A DNA stretch of 64,000 nucleotides from Schizochytrium sp. CCTCC M209059 (taxonomy: Eukaryota > Sar > Bigyra > Thraustochytrida > Thraustochytriidae), in contig KN805403.1 of the NCBI GenBank assembly GCA_000818945.1, forward strand, positions 295,587 to 359,586. Direction: 5' to 3'. A program made the translations under genes and the position numbers. This document shows positions 44,117 to 55,089 of the stretch, in pieces; positions within the stretch are counted from its first letter, which is position 1; every line of letters starts with the position of its first letter. The notes under the pieces were generated by a model. It was not told the origin of the DNA. It saw only the letters and a program-made list of their open reading frames with translations, and ran no database searches.

Positions 44117-46717
44117 TTAGCGCGTACTGCGCAGCTGGGTGTCAGTGATGACAGGGTAGAGCTCGGTGTCAAATACATGCTGCGGGGCTGAAGCGGGCGC
44201 GAGAGATCTGTCGATTGGAGTCTGCGTCGTGAACTCGTCACCAAAATGAGCAAGCGACAACGAAGACTGATTTCCGAAAGGATGGCGCGGAGAAATGCGC
44301 TCGTGGAGGAGATCATCCCAATCAATGCCTGCAAAAACAGCGTGCGAGAGCACGATGCGGACATCCGAGCGACGGTAACCAAGGCGAAGATCCTGGGCTC
44401 GAACGAGAAGGCGGCGAATAAGATCATACTCAGGACGGCCTTCTACGACGGGCGGACAAGGATCGAAATCGACTGTGCAGATGAGATCGCAGGTTTCCTG
44501 GTCGGTGGCGCCCTCGAAGGGCATAAACCCGGTGTAGAGTTCGTAGGCAAGGATGCCAAGGGACCACCAATCGGACTCGTAGCTGTGCGGAGTACGGCAG
44601 AGAACCTCGGGGGCAGTGTAAGTGAGCGTTCCGCATGAAGTCACGACCTCGCGGCGCCCGTTGGCCGAGGTTTGCGCCTCCTCAGAGTCAAGAAAGACGG
44701 AGAGTCCAAAGTCGATGAGACGGACGTGGCCGCGCGCGGAAAGCGTGATGTTCTCGGGCTTGAGATCGCGAAAGAGGATTCCGTGACTGTGCAGGTGATC
44801 CAGGGCGAGCGCGATTTCGCCAACGTAAAGAGGGATGTCATCGTGTCGAATGTGCGATTGCGACATGTACGAGAAAAAGTCCCCGGCGGCACAAAACTCC
44901 ATGCCAACGTAGAGGCGCGTAGAGGTTTGGCAGGCGAAGGCAAAGGTGGCGATGAAAGGAAAATTACCGACAGTGCGTAGCACCTGGACTTCCATGCAGG
45001 CCTGTCGCTGAAGCGCCTCGGTGCGCAAATTGCTCTTTTGCATGACCTTGACGGCAAAGAAGCGTTGCGGGGCGGCGTTGGGCGGGCCCAAAGATAGAGA
45101 CGCCACCTCATCGACGGCGCTCGCGTGGCGTGAGGAGGAGGAGTTGGTCTCCGGGCGTCCGTCGGCAACGTCTTCGCAGAGCCGCGGGCGGCTGTGTGCT
45201 GGTGATGCCGTGGAGCTGCGGGAGGAGCAGCGTGGGGCGGCCGTCGCGCCGGTCGCCCCGCTTTGCTCGGAGCCGCTCAGTGTAGTAATGAGAGGCGGTG
45301 AAGAAGAAGAAGAAGAAGAAGAAGAAGAAGAAGAAGAAGAAGAAGAAGAAGAAGAGGAAGAAAAGTCTTGTTGGTCGTGATGGCGCGAATGCTCGCGTGT
45401 CCCAACCGCACTCCCATGTGCAGTCGGGCGATGCGCGATTTGACCGCTGTGGGCAGAAGAGGTCTGGTAACGACGTGGTGTTGTCGCGGAGGCGCTCGTG
45501 TTGCCCTCAAAGGCGTCTTTTGGGTTACGTCGCTCGGTGAGAAAAACTCGCCCGAAGGCGCCTTCTCCGATGACAGCCAAAAGTCTGAGGTTGTCTATTA
45601 CAGTGCGCGAGGTCGCGCTGGGCTGTGCAGGGCCCCCGAGTCCCATCCGGGCACCTTGCGCAGTCTCATTCACTGCGGTTGATGTTGTTGTTGTTGCTGC
45701 TGTTGCTGCTGCTGCTGCTGCTGCAGTTATTTCAGGTTCGGGGACGGCCGCCGAGGAGGACGGTCTTAAGTCCTGGAGTGGAGCGAGCGCTAAGACACGT
45801 TGTTGGTCGTGCACCGATGGAGGCCAAGTCATCCGCAAAAGCTCTGTGGGGTCGAGTGTGGATGCAAGGCCTCGAGGCTTGCGATGCTGCTTGACGGAGC
45901 TCGTACTGGTTGCTGGTGTTGGTGCTTCTCTGGCAAGACTCCTTTCCTCCTCATCGCTGGTATCGTCAGCACGAGGCCGGTGCGGCGAGTTGACTTCGAG
46001 GTTGAGTCGCGGGCTCTTTGGCCGATCCCGCACTGCGTGCGAGCTTGACGTCTCAACTTCGAGCCATGCAGCTAGAGGACGTGCCCTCGAGGGTCGCGAT
46101 GGCGATCGCGATGTAGAAGAGAATGCAGAAGATGAAGCGAGGGCACTACTTGAGGACGTCGAGACAGAAGCAGATGAGGATGAGGATGATGAGGATGAGG
46201 ATGATGAGGATGAGGATGATGAGGATGAGGATGATGAGGATGAGGTGGACTGGTCTTGTTTGTGCTGTTGTCCATGCAGAGTCCAGGTAGCATGCGCTTG
46301 CGACGCTCCGGTGCGTCCGCCGGCTCCTGTGGCTGTGATGAATCTTCGGGCCTGGGCAGGCGATGCAGGAGGACGAGGTCCAGAGGGAGGTGCTGGTGTG
46401 AGGGGCTTTGTAGGTAGATTTGGAAGCCTTTTTGCGCTACCGGAGCTGCTCGTGCTGCCAACGCTTGCGTGACTTGCGCCGCCGGGACTGCCGAAACGAG
46501 GGCTCGAATGAATCTTTCCAAATCCGCCGCCGCCGCCGCCGCTGCCGCCGCCGCTGTTGCTGCTGCTGTTGCTGCTACCTCTGGTTCTAAAGTTCCTGGT
46601 TTCTGCGTCGTCGTCATCATCGTCGCCGCCGCCAGCACCTCCACTGCTCTCGTCGCGGCTCCTCCCTGCCTGTGCCTGGTTGGAGGCCGAGGAGGGGCGC
46701 GCTCTGTTGCCCTGCAT
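44117..46717 (-). CDS. AGC-type protein kinase with a large N-lobe insertion
   Basis: The 866-residue product has a disordered Ser/Gly/Pro-rich N-terminal half with a run of about 25 Ser near residue 160. The kinase domain begins near 375. The Gly loop GEGAFGRVF lies near 382, but the AVK Lys comes only near 554, so about 150 residues (with a second run of about 22 Ser) are inserted between strands beta-2 and beta-3. The catalytic loop is FRDLKPEN near 647 (Tyr or His is usual at the first position), followed by DFG near 668, the SCGTLTYTAPE activation segment and the DWWSLG helix. The C-terminal FGDEFTTQTP resembles the AGC tail turn motif. No hydrophobic FxxF motif is evident at the end. 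The closest family is PKA/PKG/S6K-like. The Ser runs are encoded by GAT-GAG and GAA repeats on the plus strand. Confidence 0.87.
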   Translation of the reverse strand: MQGNRARPSSASNQAQAGRSRDESSGGAGGGDDDDDDAETRNFRTRGSSNSSSNSGGGSGGGGGGFGKIHSSPRFGSPGGASHASVGSTSSSGSAKRLPNLPTKPLTPAPPSGPRPPASPAQARRFITATGAGGRTGASQAHATWTLHGQQHKQDQSTSSSSSSSSSSSSSSSSSSSSSSSSASVSTSSSSALASSSAFSSTSRSPSRPSRARPLAAWLEVETSSSHAVRDRPKSPRLNLEVNSPHRPRADDTSDEEERSLAREAPTPATSTSSVKQHRKPRGLASTLDPTELLRMTWPPSVHDQQRVLALAPLQDLRPSSSAAVPEPEITAAAAAAATAATTTTSTAVNETAQGARMGLGGPAQPSATSRTVIDNLRLLAVIGEGAFGRVFLTERRNPKDAFEGNTSASATTPRRYQTSSAHSGQIAHRPTAHGSAVGTREHSRHHDQQDFSSSSSSSSSSSSSSSSSSSSSPPLITTLSGSEQSGATGATAAPRCSSRSSTASPAHSRPRLCEDVADGRPETNSSSSRHASAVDEVASLSLGPPNAAPQRFFAVKVMQKSNLRTEALQRQACMEVQVLRTVGNFPFIATFAFACQTSTRLYVGMEFCAAGDFFSYMSQSHIRHDDIPLYVGEIALALDHLHSHGILFRDLKPENITLSARGHVRLIDFGLSVFLDSEEAQTSANGRREVVTSCGTLTYTAPEVLCRTPHSYESDWWSLGILAYELYTGFMPFEGATDQETCDLICTVDFDPCPPVVEGRPEYDLIRRLLVRAQDLRLGYRRSDVRIVLSHAVFAGIDWDDLLHERISPRHPFGNQSSLSLAHFGDEFTTQTPIDRSLAPASAPQHVFDTELYPVITDTQLRSTR

Positions 46718-47406
46718 TATCCTTTTTCCTTTACCAAAAGAAATTGACAGCGGGTCAGAAAGGCTCTATACACGCGAATGATATTGATGCACGCGTTCTC
46801 TTTCTTCTTATCGTCCTCCTCCTCGTCCTCCTCCTTTGCTACTTGCGAACGTGCGGCGCTCTCCCTTGAGTGCTCGCCCGGTCGCGAGTGTAAGAATATC
46901 TAAGCTAAAGCTGTCTGTCTTTGACTATGCGAAAAAGTCGCGTGCTGAGGAGGCTGGGGTCGCGTGCAGCGCTCTCTCGCGCCTCCCGCCCGTCCGCGAG
47001 CGTGGATCGGGGCGCGGGAGTGGCCAAGGACAGGGCAACGGGGGGTCACCGACGGACGCTCGATCGCGCGCGTCGGGCGCCGTCGCGGAGGCCTCGCGCA
47101 GCGGCCTTTTTTCTCCGGCGGCTTTCGTGCGCGCCGCGGAGAATCAACGAACGAGGAGCGCGCCGCGGACACGGATGCCGATCCCTGCCGACGCACGGTC
47201 GCTCGCGCCGCTGCCGGCGGCTCGCCCGGCGCGCGCTGCCGACGTCTCGCCGCAGCCGCTCTCCGTCTCTCGCTCGCTCTCTCGCTCTCTCGCCCGCCGC
47301 GGCCCGGCCGCGCCGGCCGCGCGAGGCGCGTAGGCGTCGCGCTTGCCAGGCGGTGTTTTGCACTTGGGGTTCTGCCAGTGACGGATGACGACTGGGCCGC
47401 ACTCTC

Positions 47407-47437
<31 letters not shown>

Positions 47438-47883
47438 TCCCTTGCTTTCCCCTCCCTTTCCTGCTCGCTTGCTTGCTTGCTTTGCCTTCCTTCCTTCTTG
47501 CCTTCTTGCCTTCCTTCCTCCTCTGCTCCTTTGAAAGCTTTGCGCTTTCTGCCCTCCTCTGGCCTCCTCTGCCTCTGGCTGGCCGTCTCCCTCCGCCTGT
47601 CTGACTGTGTGCGCGAGCTGTCTGTCTCCTGCGCCTCCAGGGTCCGCGTCGTGTCGCTGTGCTCGCCGCCGAGTCCTTCGACCCGCGTCGCGCCAGCCGG
47701 GCGGATGGATCGCCGGCAGCCGATGGGAACGCGGCCTTAGTCAGCCTCTGTCGGCTTGAGGGCGCGGCAGGAAGGAAGCGAGGAGGGGAGGAAGCAAGCT
47801 CGCAGCGCAGCAGCCGGGGGCGACCGTGACCACCTGACCCTGAGGGAAGCCCAGGGCGCCGCAGCAAGCCACGGACGGACGCC

Positions 47884-47938
47884 GCAGCTGCCTTGTCTTG
47901 CTTTGCCTTGCCTCGCCTCGCCTTGCCTTGCCTTGCCT
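47884..47938. repeat. CTTGC/CCTTG pentanucleotide tract
   Basis: An imperfect run of about ten 5-bp units of the CCTTG/CCTCG kind. Confidence 0.85.
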
Positions 47939-48676
47939 TCTCTTTTGCCTGCGCACCGACCGGAACGCGCGGAATCGCCGCTTCTCCTCGAGACCAGACG
48001 GTCGCCGCCGGGCTTGAAGACCTCGGAAAAAGAGCAAAGTAAGATTGCGAGCTGCTCTGCTCTGCGCTGCGCTGCGATGGGCCGACCGACAGACCTCGGC
48101 TGCCTGACTGACCGGCGGCCTCCGTCCCCCTGGCAAGCAACGCACTCCAACCTCGAGCGCGGCAGGCCCGCGGCCCGAACAGACGGGCTCGCGCGAGAGC
48201 GCCGCGCGGCCGCCGTCTCCCGCCTCGACTTTGCCTTTGCCTTTGCCTCGGTAGTGACCACGGCCGGGCCCAGACTGCCTTGTCTCAGGCTGTCTCAGTC
48301 TCTCTCTGTCTGTCTTTCGTCCTCCCGCGAGACCGTGATTGATAGATTGATTGACTCGCCCCTCAGAAGTTCGCCCCCTCCTGGCCTCACGATCTCTCCG
48401 CAACTTCTCGATTCCCGCGCCGCGCCTCGCCCCGCCGACGCGGAGGGAGGAAGGGAGGGGAGAGGGCCCTGCGCGAGGGCCGGGCGCGGTCACCGGGACG
48501 CGGAGCCGGAGCGCCGAGGCGGAAGCGGCGCCGAGGCGAGCCGCAGCTGCGGGCCCTGCGACGGGGCCGGAGATCGCTGGCTCGGCCGCTGCCTGCCTGC
48601 CTGGGGCGGTAGCAGTACGGACGCGGCGCGGGCGCAGGACGTGGCTCGGGGCGAAAGCGGCAGCGGTCTCGTCTGT

Positions 48677-48705
48677 CTCGACTCGACTCGACTCGACTCG
48701 ACTCG
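48677..48705. repeat. GACTC pentanucleotide tract
   Basis: A near-perfect run of five to six CTCGA units. Confidence 0.9.
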
Positions 48706-48756
48706 GATCGTTCTCCGGGCTCGCTTGTGCTCGCTGTCGCCAGAGAAGGCTTCGAT

Positions 48757-48797
48757 TTGATCTGATCTGATCTGATCTGATCTGATCTGATCTGATC
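48757..48797. repeat. GATCT pentanucleotide tract
   Basis: A run of eight TGATC units, only about 50 bases from the CTCGA tract, with an unrelated repeat unit. Confidence 0.9.
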
Positions 48798-49785
48798 CGG
48801 TCCGGTTCGAAATCTAGGGAGAGCGCGAAATCGACTTTTGCCACGAAAGGAGAAAAGACAAAGTAGAGGCAGCCGCCCTGCCACACCAGCTGGCAGCTAG
48901 CAGCCTGCAAAGACCGGAGCCAATGTATGCTGGTCCGGCAGCGTGCAGGGCCCTCTCTCACCGGCCGGTTGCTTGCTTGTGTGTTGGTGCCTTGCGCCTG
49001 CCTGGTCCTTATACCGCCGCGAGCGGCTCTGGTGAGACGGCGCTCCGCGTTCGCAGACGGCCGTGGCCGGTGCTTCTTTTCAAATTTTGCGGGAGATGGT
49101 CAAAGGGGATTGATTGAGCTTTGGTTCTTCGCTCGCTCCAAGTCGTCCCTTTGTTGATCGGCGAGCGGGTTGATCGATTTGACAGAGGGACTGCTTGCTA
49201 GTGGGACCGGCCGTGTCTCCGTGCGAACTACTGACCCGGCTAGAGACTCTCAGCTCAAGCCGGCCCAGCCCACGCTGCCGATCCAACGCCACGCGACGCG
49301 ACGCTACGTCAAGCTCAGCCGCGGCGCCCTAACACGAGGCGTTTGGCCAATTGTAGGACTTGGGTCACTCCTTCCTGTTTACTACGCGCCGGGTCAATCT
49401 GGCGATAAAAAACGCCAGCCAGGACCGTGGAAAGGCCGCTCCCTTCCTTACACACGCGGCTCTTCCTTGCCGCCTCTCACCGGCGTGCACGGGGTCCACG
49501 CCGCGATCAAGATCCGCAAAGCTGTCTCTGAGGCTGCCCCCGGCGAGATTGTGTTCACCTCTCTCGCGTACGAAGCCTCAAGAGAAAATATCTCCGCGCG
49601 CCTGCTCGGCCCTGCTCGTTGGTCTGGCGCTGCCGCGCTCGCTCACCCGCTCGAAGCGCGACCCGCGGCGTGCCTGCGCGCCTGCGCGCCTGCGCGCCTG
49701 CGAGGTTCGGGTTTTTGGCCAGAGCTGGAAGGGGCTGGCGGGTGACGGCCCTCGCTCGCTTCGTCGGGTAGTAGCCGCGATGGAC

Positions 49786-49850
49786 TGCGATGCGATGCGA
49801 CGCGACGAGACGCGACCCGACGCGACGAGACGCGACGCGACGCGGCGCCG
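49786..49850. repeat. GACGC/GACGA pentanucleotide tract
   Basis: An imperfect run of about twelve GATGC, GACGC, GACGA and GACCC units. Confidence 0.85.
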
Positions 49851-50576
49851 CTGATGGTGGTAACCGGTGAGTTGACCTCGCGCCCGACAGCGACGGGCGG
49901 GCGGATGTAGGCCCGGACGCCGCGGCGCCAGCGCTCTCGACGCCTCGCACGCAGGCGGCGTCTTGCGCGCCCTTGGGTCGCCGCGAGTGGTGATCGCGTG
50001 CGCGTTCGGGATTTGGGCGCAGTCAATCAGTGGTATTCGTGTGATAGATAATCCTGGAAAAACAAGCATTTGACAGGCCAATGTAACCATTTCTTCTTAC
50101 TGCCACTGCTCTCTCTCCCTTTTTCTTTCCTCTTTCTCCGCTGCTAGATCTCCGACAAGCAAGCCTAAGCAAGTGGGAAGGATCGAGGATAAGCAAGAGA
50201 GCGAGCACGCGAGCCAGGCAAACAAACGGCCAGGCAGAGAAGCAGACACAGGCGCTTACCGAGGTGGGCGACGCTGCCATGTGTTGCGGGTGTGCGGCGG
50301 CTTGGGGACCTACCGCAGTCAACGCCATCGTCTCCCGCAGATATAGCGCCAGGGCCTCGAGGGGAAGAGCCTGTAAACCTGATGATCAGCTGGTGTCTCT
50401 GCGGGGAGTGCGGAGGAACTGTGGAGACGTACTGGACATTGGCCGCTGAGGCTGCGGGCTGCATGGCGCCCGAGGCCTGTAGCTTGGGGGAGTTGCGGGT
50501 GACAGCTGGGGACTAAGAGGGCCTCGAAAGACATGGCGTAGCCGCCTGGACGTTCGTTCGGCCGATCGACAGCGAC

Positions 50577-50638
50577 CAACAACGCAACAACGCAACAACG
50601 CAACGCAACGCAACGCAACGCAACGCAACGCAACGCAA
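50577..50638. repeat. AACGC pentanucleotide tract
   Basis: Three AACAACGC units pass into eight or more perfect AACGC units. Confidence 0.9.
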
Positions 50639-51203
50639 TACAAGCTGAGACGGCAAGTGCTGGTGGTTGCAAGCGCGACCCGTGTCGGCGTGCGTTGCAT
50701 TCCGTACCTGGTAGTCGTCAGCCCCCTCGCATTGGCTGTTGTTCTGTTTTTTTGTCGCATTGGTCGGATGTCGTAATGGCAGTCAGTGATCGGCAGGATG
50801 CGGGCATCTTGCTGTGCTGTGTGCTGCAGACAGGCCGGCCCATCCCACAAACGATCCAGGACAGACTGACAGAGAGACAAGCAAGCATGCAGTGGTAGGC
50901 AGACAGCGAGCCAGCCACCAGCTTGGTCTGCGCTGCTTGGCGCAAGTTAGAAGTGCGTGCGCGGAGTTCGCGGCCTTCAATCGGGCCGTACCACGCACGT
51001 TTCAGAGCCGCAGCGCCAACAATCTAACCTCGCCCGACCTCGCCTTCCTCACGTTGGCTTCAAGTTGGCTTCACTGTCAAGTCGAGTTGGCTAGGCTGCG
51101 ATGATGCAGTAACTAACCCTGGCTCGCTGGCTGGCTGGAAATTCAGTCGCGCACACTAGCCCCGTCACGAACGCAGCTGAGTCCAAGTCCTCCTCTTCCT
51201 CTT

Positions 51204-51237
<34 letters not shown>

Positions 51238-52129
51238 CTTCTTCTACTACTACTTCTACTTCATGATGGGAAAGGCGAAGCCAAGTGCAGGATGCAGTGC
51301 GCACCCGTGGCCATCCAATTCTTCTTGAACAAGCAGACCGATCGACGGACGCGCTCGAACTGCCTCTTTCCGGCCGGCGACCATGGCATGTGAAGACGAA
51401 GATCGATCGCTGCAGCTGCCACTGAAGGCAGCCAAATCCAAACCAAGCTACCTCGTACTACGAACGCACGCACGCAAGCACGCAATGGCAAATGGCAACT
51501 GGCTGCAGTGGCCAAGGTGGCAGGCAGCAGCACGAGGCCGGCAACCATCCGCCCCACAGAAAGACGGAGATGGAGGCGGAGGAGGAGAACGACGCACGCA
51601 CTTCGCACAGTTGTCGACTCCAGGCTCCGGCACCGCTCGCCTCGCCCGCCCGGCGCGAGCCCGGCCGCCGCGGACGCACGGCACGCCGGCCCGGGAAGCA
51701 GCGCGAGTGCGAGCGCGAGCGCGAACGCGAGGGGAACGACCGCCGGCCCCAGCCAGGGCGGCAGAGGAACAGGACGAGTGGCCAGGCAGCACGGGCATGG
51801 CCGCCTTTCTTTCCCACAACTTGGCAGGTAGCCCTGCCCTGCTGCGTGAAAGACAGGCAGCACGTTTGTTGGTCATGGCCTGCACACCCACGCACGCACG
51901 CGCACACCCACCCACCCACGCAAACACCCACGCACGGGACGGACGCATGCACGGACGGGAGGAGCTATAGGCAACTGCGAGCCGGGAGCCAAGATTGCCA
52001 GCCCGAGGAGTTCCGTCGGGAGCGGCGACGCGGAGGAAGTGGCGACGGCGACCCGCGTGCGGCAGGGCAGGTAGCTAGCTAGCTAGCTGCGCTGCGGCTG
52101 CCTGTTTTCGTTCGCCTTGGGCGCCTACT

Positions 52130-52145
52130 GGGGGGGGGGGGGGGG
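52130..52145 (+). repeat. 16-base G homopolymer
   Basis: Sixteen consecutive G are followed by ATGGG. Length is likely to be polymorphic or uncertain in the assembly. Confidence 0.8.
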
Positions 52146-53200
52146 ATGGGCCGCGACTGCGGTCCCGCTCTTCGCGCCGCTGTGGCAGTGCTAGCTAGCT
52201 GCAGCTGCTTCTTTCGTCTTTCTTTCAAGTGCACCGCACGGGCCGACCAACGGTCGCGACGAGGCGGCCTCGACCTCGCGATCTTGCGCGCGAGGATAGT
52301 GCGGCGTGCGGGGCGGCTGCGTCGCGCTGCGAGCTGCAGTGGCGGCGGCTGCGGACAATTACGTTGCGTTGGCGGACGATGGGATGGGTGGCTGGTAGCA
52401 CCGGGGTGGCGGTTATATGCCCCTCGCGAGCGGGGGGTGTGCGCAGTATTATTCTAGGAGCAGTAGCAGAAGGGATCGGTGGATCCTGTGTCCACGAAAG
52501 TGGCGTGCGCAAGGCGCTGCTTGTGACCGTCTGTCCGTTCACTCGCCTGTTGTCTGGCCGCGAGCCAGGTCGCTCGATTCCCGCCCCGCGATCCGCCGGA
52601 TGAGTGATCGAACGGACGGGTGGACGGATAAATGAATGCCTCTCCAGCCCGGCCTTTTTCGACCGCTGCCAGCCAGGATCGGTCGCTGGCGGTACGCTCA
52701 ATCGCCGCGTGACCAGCGACGAGCGACTGGAGACCCCCCATGGTCATCATCATTTTGAATAGAGACTGACTGAGAGCGAGCGAGGTCGCGCACGAACGAT
52801 CAATCTTCTTCCCATTAAATAATTGATTGATCGATTGCTTGATTGATTGATTGATTGACCTGGGTCACGCACCGACCTACGGGCTTGCATCGCGCGCCGG
52901 CGCGCGAGGTTTCGTCCGGTTCTGTGCTCCGGCGCGTCCTAGACCAAGTCGCTCGCGATTCTTGGATGACACAAGGTGTACACTGATTGTGTCGACCTCG
53001 CATCGCCACACACAGCCAGACGGACGAAAATTGAAATGAACCAAGTGAGGCGCGAGACAGAAATGAACCACACGAGGCGCGGGACAGGAAGGTCAAAACG
53101 TAAAGCTTCAGAGAGTCAAGACCAGACTTGACGGAACGGGACAGGACAGGACGAGGCAGAAAAGGAGGACAAAAGAGGAGGACGTATCGTCACTTGCACG

Positions 53201-54442
53201 GAAAAGAGGATTGAAGCACACTTCGTCGCATTTAGTTTGTCTCCCAGCAACATTCATGTCGCAGGCGACAGCATCTGGCGCGCCCGCTGTCTGCCGAGAT
53301 TAAATTTTACAAGTTGGGAAGAAGCGCGATGACCACCACATGTAACAGACCAAAAAGAAACCGAGCAAACCACTGCAAACAATGACCGTCACCTTTGGGA
53401 AGTGAAAGGGTTTTTCGAGCGAGAAATCAATCGTCTCGGCTTTGCTCGACTGATCGTCGCAAAGACAAAATGTTTGCAGCAATACAAATGTCTCGCGTAT
53501 GCAAAGCTTCTTCCGACCACCCTACCGTCAACCATGATCATCGCGGAGCGGTATACCAACGACTCGTGGAAGACACGACCATAATTTCGTTGACCCTTGC
53601 ATAACACGCCTCGGCGCACTCATATTTAGGCACGTTGGGTGTATGTGGACGTCCGTGTCGTCGGCAACGGCAGGCTGCTTCACACCTTTAGATCAATGAG
53701 AGGCTGCCTCACGCATGCAAAAGTACGTACGTACATTCGTATACGTACGTACGTACGTACGTACGTACAGTAACTCTAGCCGCTACTTCCCTTCTCGATG
53801 GCTTCGCGGTGAACGCAGAGTTTGCTGACTGCTGGCTGCTACTACTGGCAGCAGCAGCGGCAGCCGTGCGCGATCTTCCGGAAAATCCTTCTGGACCATG
53901 GACGCGCTGAAAGTCTCCTAGTTAATGAAGCGCCGTGACCGCGAAACTGAGCGCAGTTTCCGGAGGACCAACGTGAGTCCGTCTCCGCCAAAGGGGGTGC
54001 GGGGACGCGCCGTGGGGAGGTGAAAAATGAACCGCGCCTTGATGCTGGCGATGTAGGGATTCCGTCTGCACAATGCCTCGTTGGTGGACGGGGTTGCGAC
54101 AATTCTCGAGAAAATCGCGCGGCAGTCCCTCCAGGTCACGTGTTTCTTTCAGTGACGCATTGATCTTGAATGCAGGCTCGACGAGCTTTCATAGCTCTGT
54201 CTCCGCTCATTCAACGCTCGCGTGCGCCCTGTAAGTTTTGTGGCGAAAACAATGCAGAGAGCTAAAAGGACGAATCCTAAAAGATGATTGACCAGGCTGT
54301 CGAGGCGAATGTGGACGGCGGCTATGTGACACCGATGAAAGAGGTCAACCAGCACGACGCTTGCAAATGGCGCGAGACGCGATAGTAGAGCCTCGTAATG
54401 GTGGAGGAGATCCGCGCAAGTTTGCCAAGATTTTCCATTCCA
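53201..54442. other. Lower-GC intergenic island
   Basis: From about 53.2 kb the sequence becomes clearly less GC-rich than the preceding interval. A 60-codon frame at 53402-53584 (+) and a 73-codon frame at 53918-54139 (-) have normal-looking amino-acid composition, but no start-to-stop gene and no family match is evident. They may be decayed coding remnants. A TACG tract lies at 53723-53768. Confidence 0.4.
53723..53768. repeat. TACG self-complementary tetranucleotide tract
   Basis: Two runs of GTAC/ACGT units flank ATTCGTAT. The unit is its own reverse complement, so the tract can form hairpins or cruciforms. Confidence 0.9.
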
Positions 54443-54722
54443 GGAATTAGCTATGGAGAAGTCAAAGCGAGTTATTACGGTAAAGCGCTGTCGAGTGGCA
54501 AAGAAAGTCTTGACGAGCGGCACCCCAATGTGGCGAGCATGCTCAACATCATTGCCTGACGCGCAAGGCCACCACGAGGAGATCTTGACATACTTTAAGC
54601 AAGTGATGCTCATAAGAAAACTTATGAAAGTAAGTGTTGGCGACCGTCATTCCTCAGTGGCGATCATGGCGAACAACATAAAAGTCACTCGCGGAATGAT
54701 GCACACGGGCAAGAAACGCTGA
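54443..54722 (+). pseudogene. Frameshifted relic of a kinesin-light-chain-type TPR gene
   Basis: Two successive TPR units are visible in different frames. The first (54443-54556) includes SYYGKAL and ERHPNVASMLNIIA and ends at a TGA. The second (about 54552-54722) includes EEILTYFKQVMLIRK and GDRHSSVAIMANNI. Equivalent positions of the two units are 127 bases apart, which is one 42-residue kinesin-light-chain TPR period plus a single base, so one indel explains the frame change. No ATG-led continuous gene covers the region, and upstream and downstream sequence is degenerate. TPR tandem arrays of this kind are abundant in protist signalling proteins; the parent gene is unknown. Confidence 0.7.
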
Positions 54723-55089
54723 CTGCGAGAGGCTTTTACGTTTACATATTCGGAGTCAATAGAACCTAGATTGGCCTATACGTGGTAGTACTCTAGTATC
54801 CCGGACCATGAGGTGATTACTTGACGATAGGGAAGTCGTGTTCTTTAGAATTTTTTCAAAGTCTTGCCGACTCTAGGCTAGCTTTCGTAGCGTTCGGTTC
54901 TGTAGTGGTTCCTTAAATGTTCCATTCATCTTTAAGTTCTGCGACAGTTCCTAAAACGTTCCATCGATCTCTCGACGGTTATCAGCTGGAGAAAATGGTC
55001 TTCTGCGAGCAAACTCTTTTACGAGCACGTCCCTTGCGAACAGCGTGTGGACAAGCAAAGCGTGCTTCCACCCGCATTTAGCCGGCAGC

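Larger units (their letters stand above)
46718..53200. other. Gene-poor, GC-rich, repeat-rich interval
   Basis: About 6.5 kb contains no recognisable protein, tRNA or rRNA. Many long frames are open on both strands, but they are Arg/Ala/Pro/Ser-rich and reflect base composition. The interval holds a CTTT tract at 47399-47438, pentanucleotide tracts listed separately, repeated GATT tetranucleotides at about 48338-48353 and 52822-52857, AGCT repeats at about 52069-52088, ACCC repeats near 51905-51920, and a 16-base G run. The left end is the promoter of the kinase gene. A spliced gene or long noncoding RNA cannot be excluded. Confidence 0.6.

Noticed and set aside
45498..46472. 324-codon plus-strand frame opposite the kinase gene
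   Set aside because: It contains acidic repeats that are only the complement of the poly-Ser codons.
48801..48812. GGTTCGAAATC resembling a tRNA B box
   Set aside because: It directly follows the TGATC repeat, and there is no A box or cloverleaf upstream.
46836..48961. Several overlapping 150-400-codon frames on both strands
   Set aside because: They are Arg/Ala/Ser/Pro-rich, lack any domain and result from high GC and few stop codons.
49170..49745. 191-codon frame with a short stretch (AAPGEIVFTSLAYEAS) recalling the end of a nucleotide cyclase domain
   Set aside because: The spacing to the upstream VHAA segment is about four residues too long, no other cyclase motif is nearby, and the rest of the frame is low-complexity.
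54149..54613. 154-codon minus-strand frame with a hydrophobic segment
   Set aside because: It lies opposite the TPR relic, whose plus-strand units match a known 42-residue repeat; the minus frame matches nothing.
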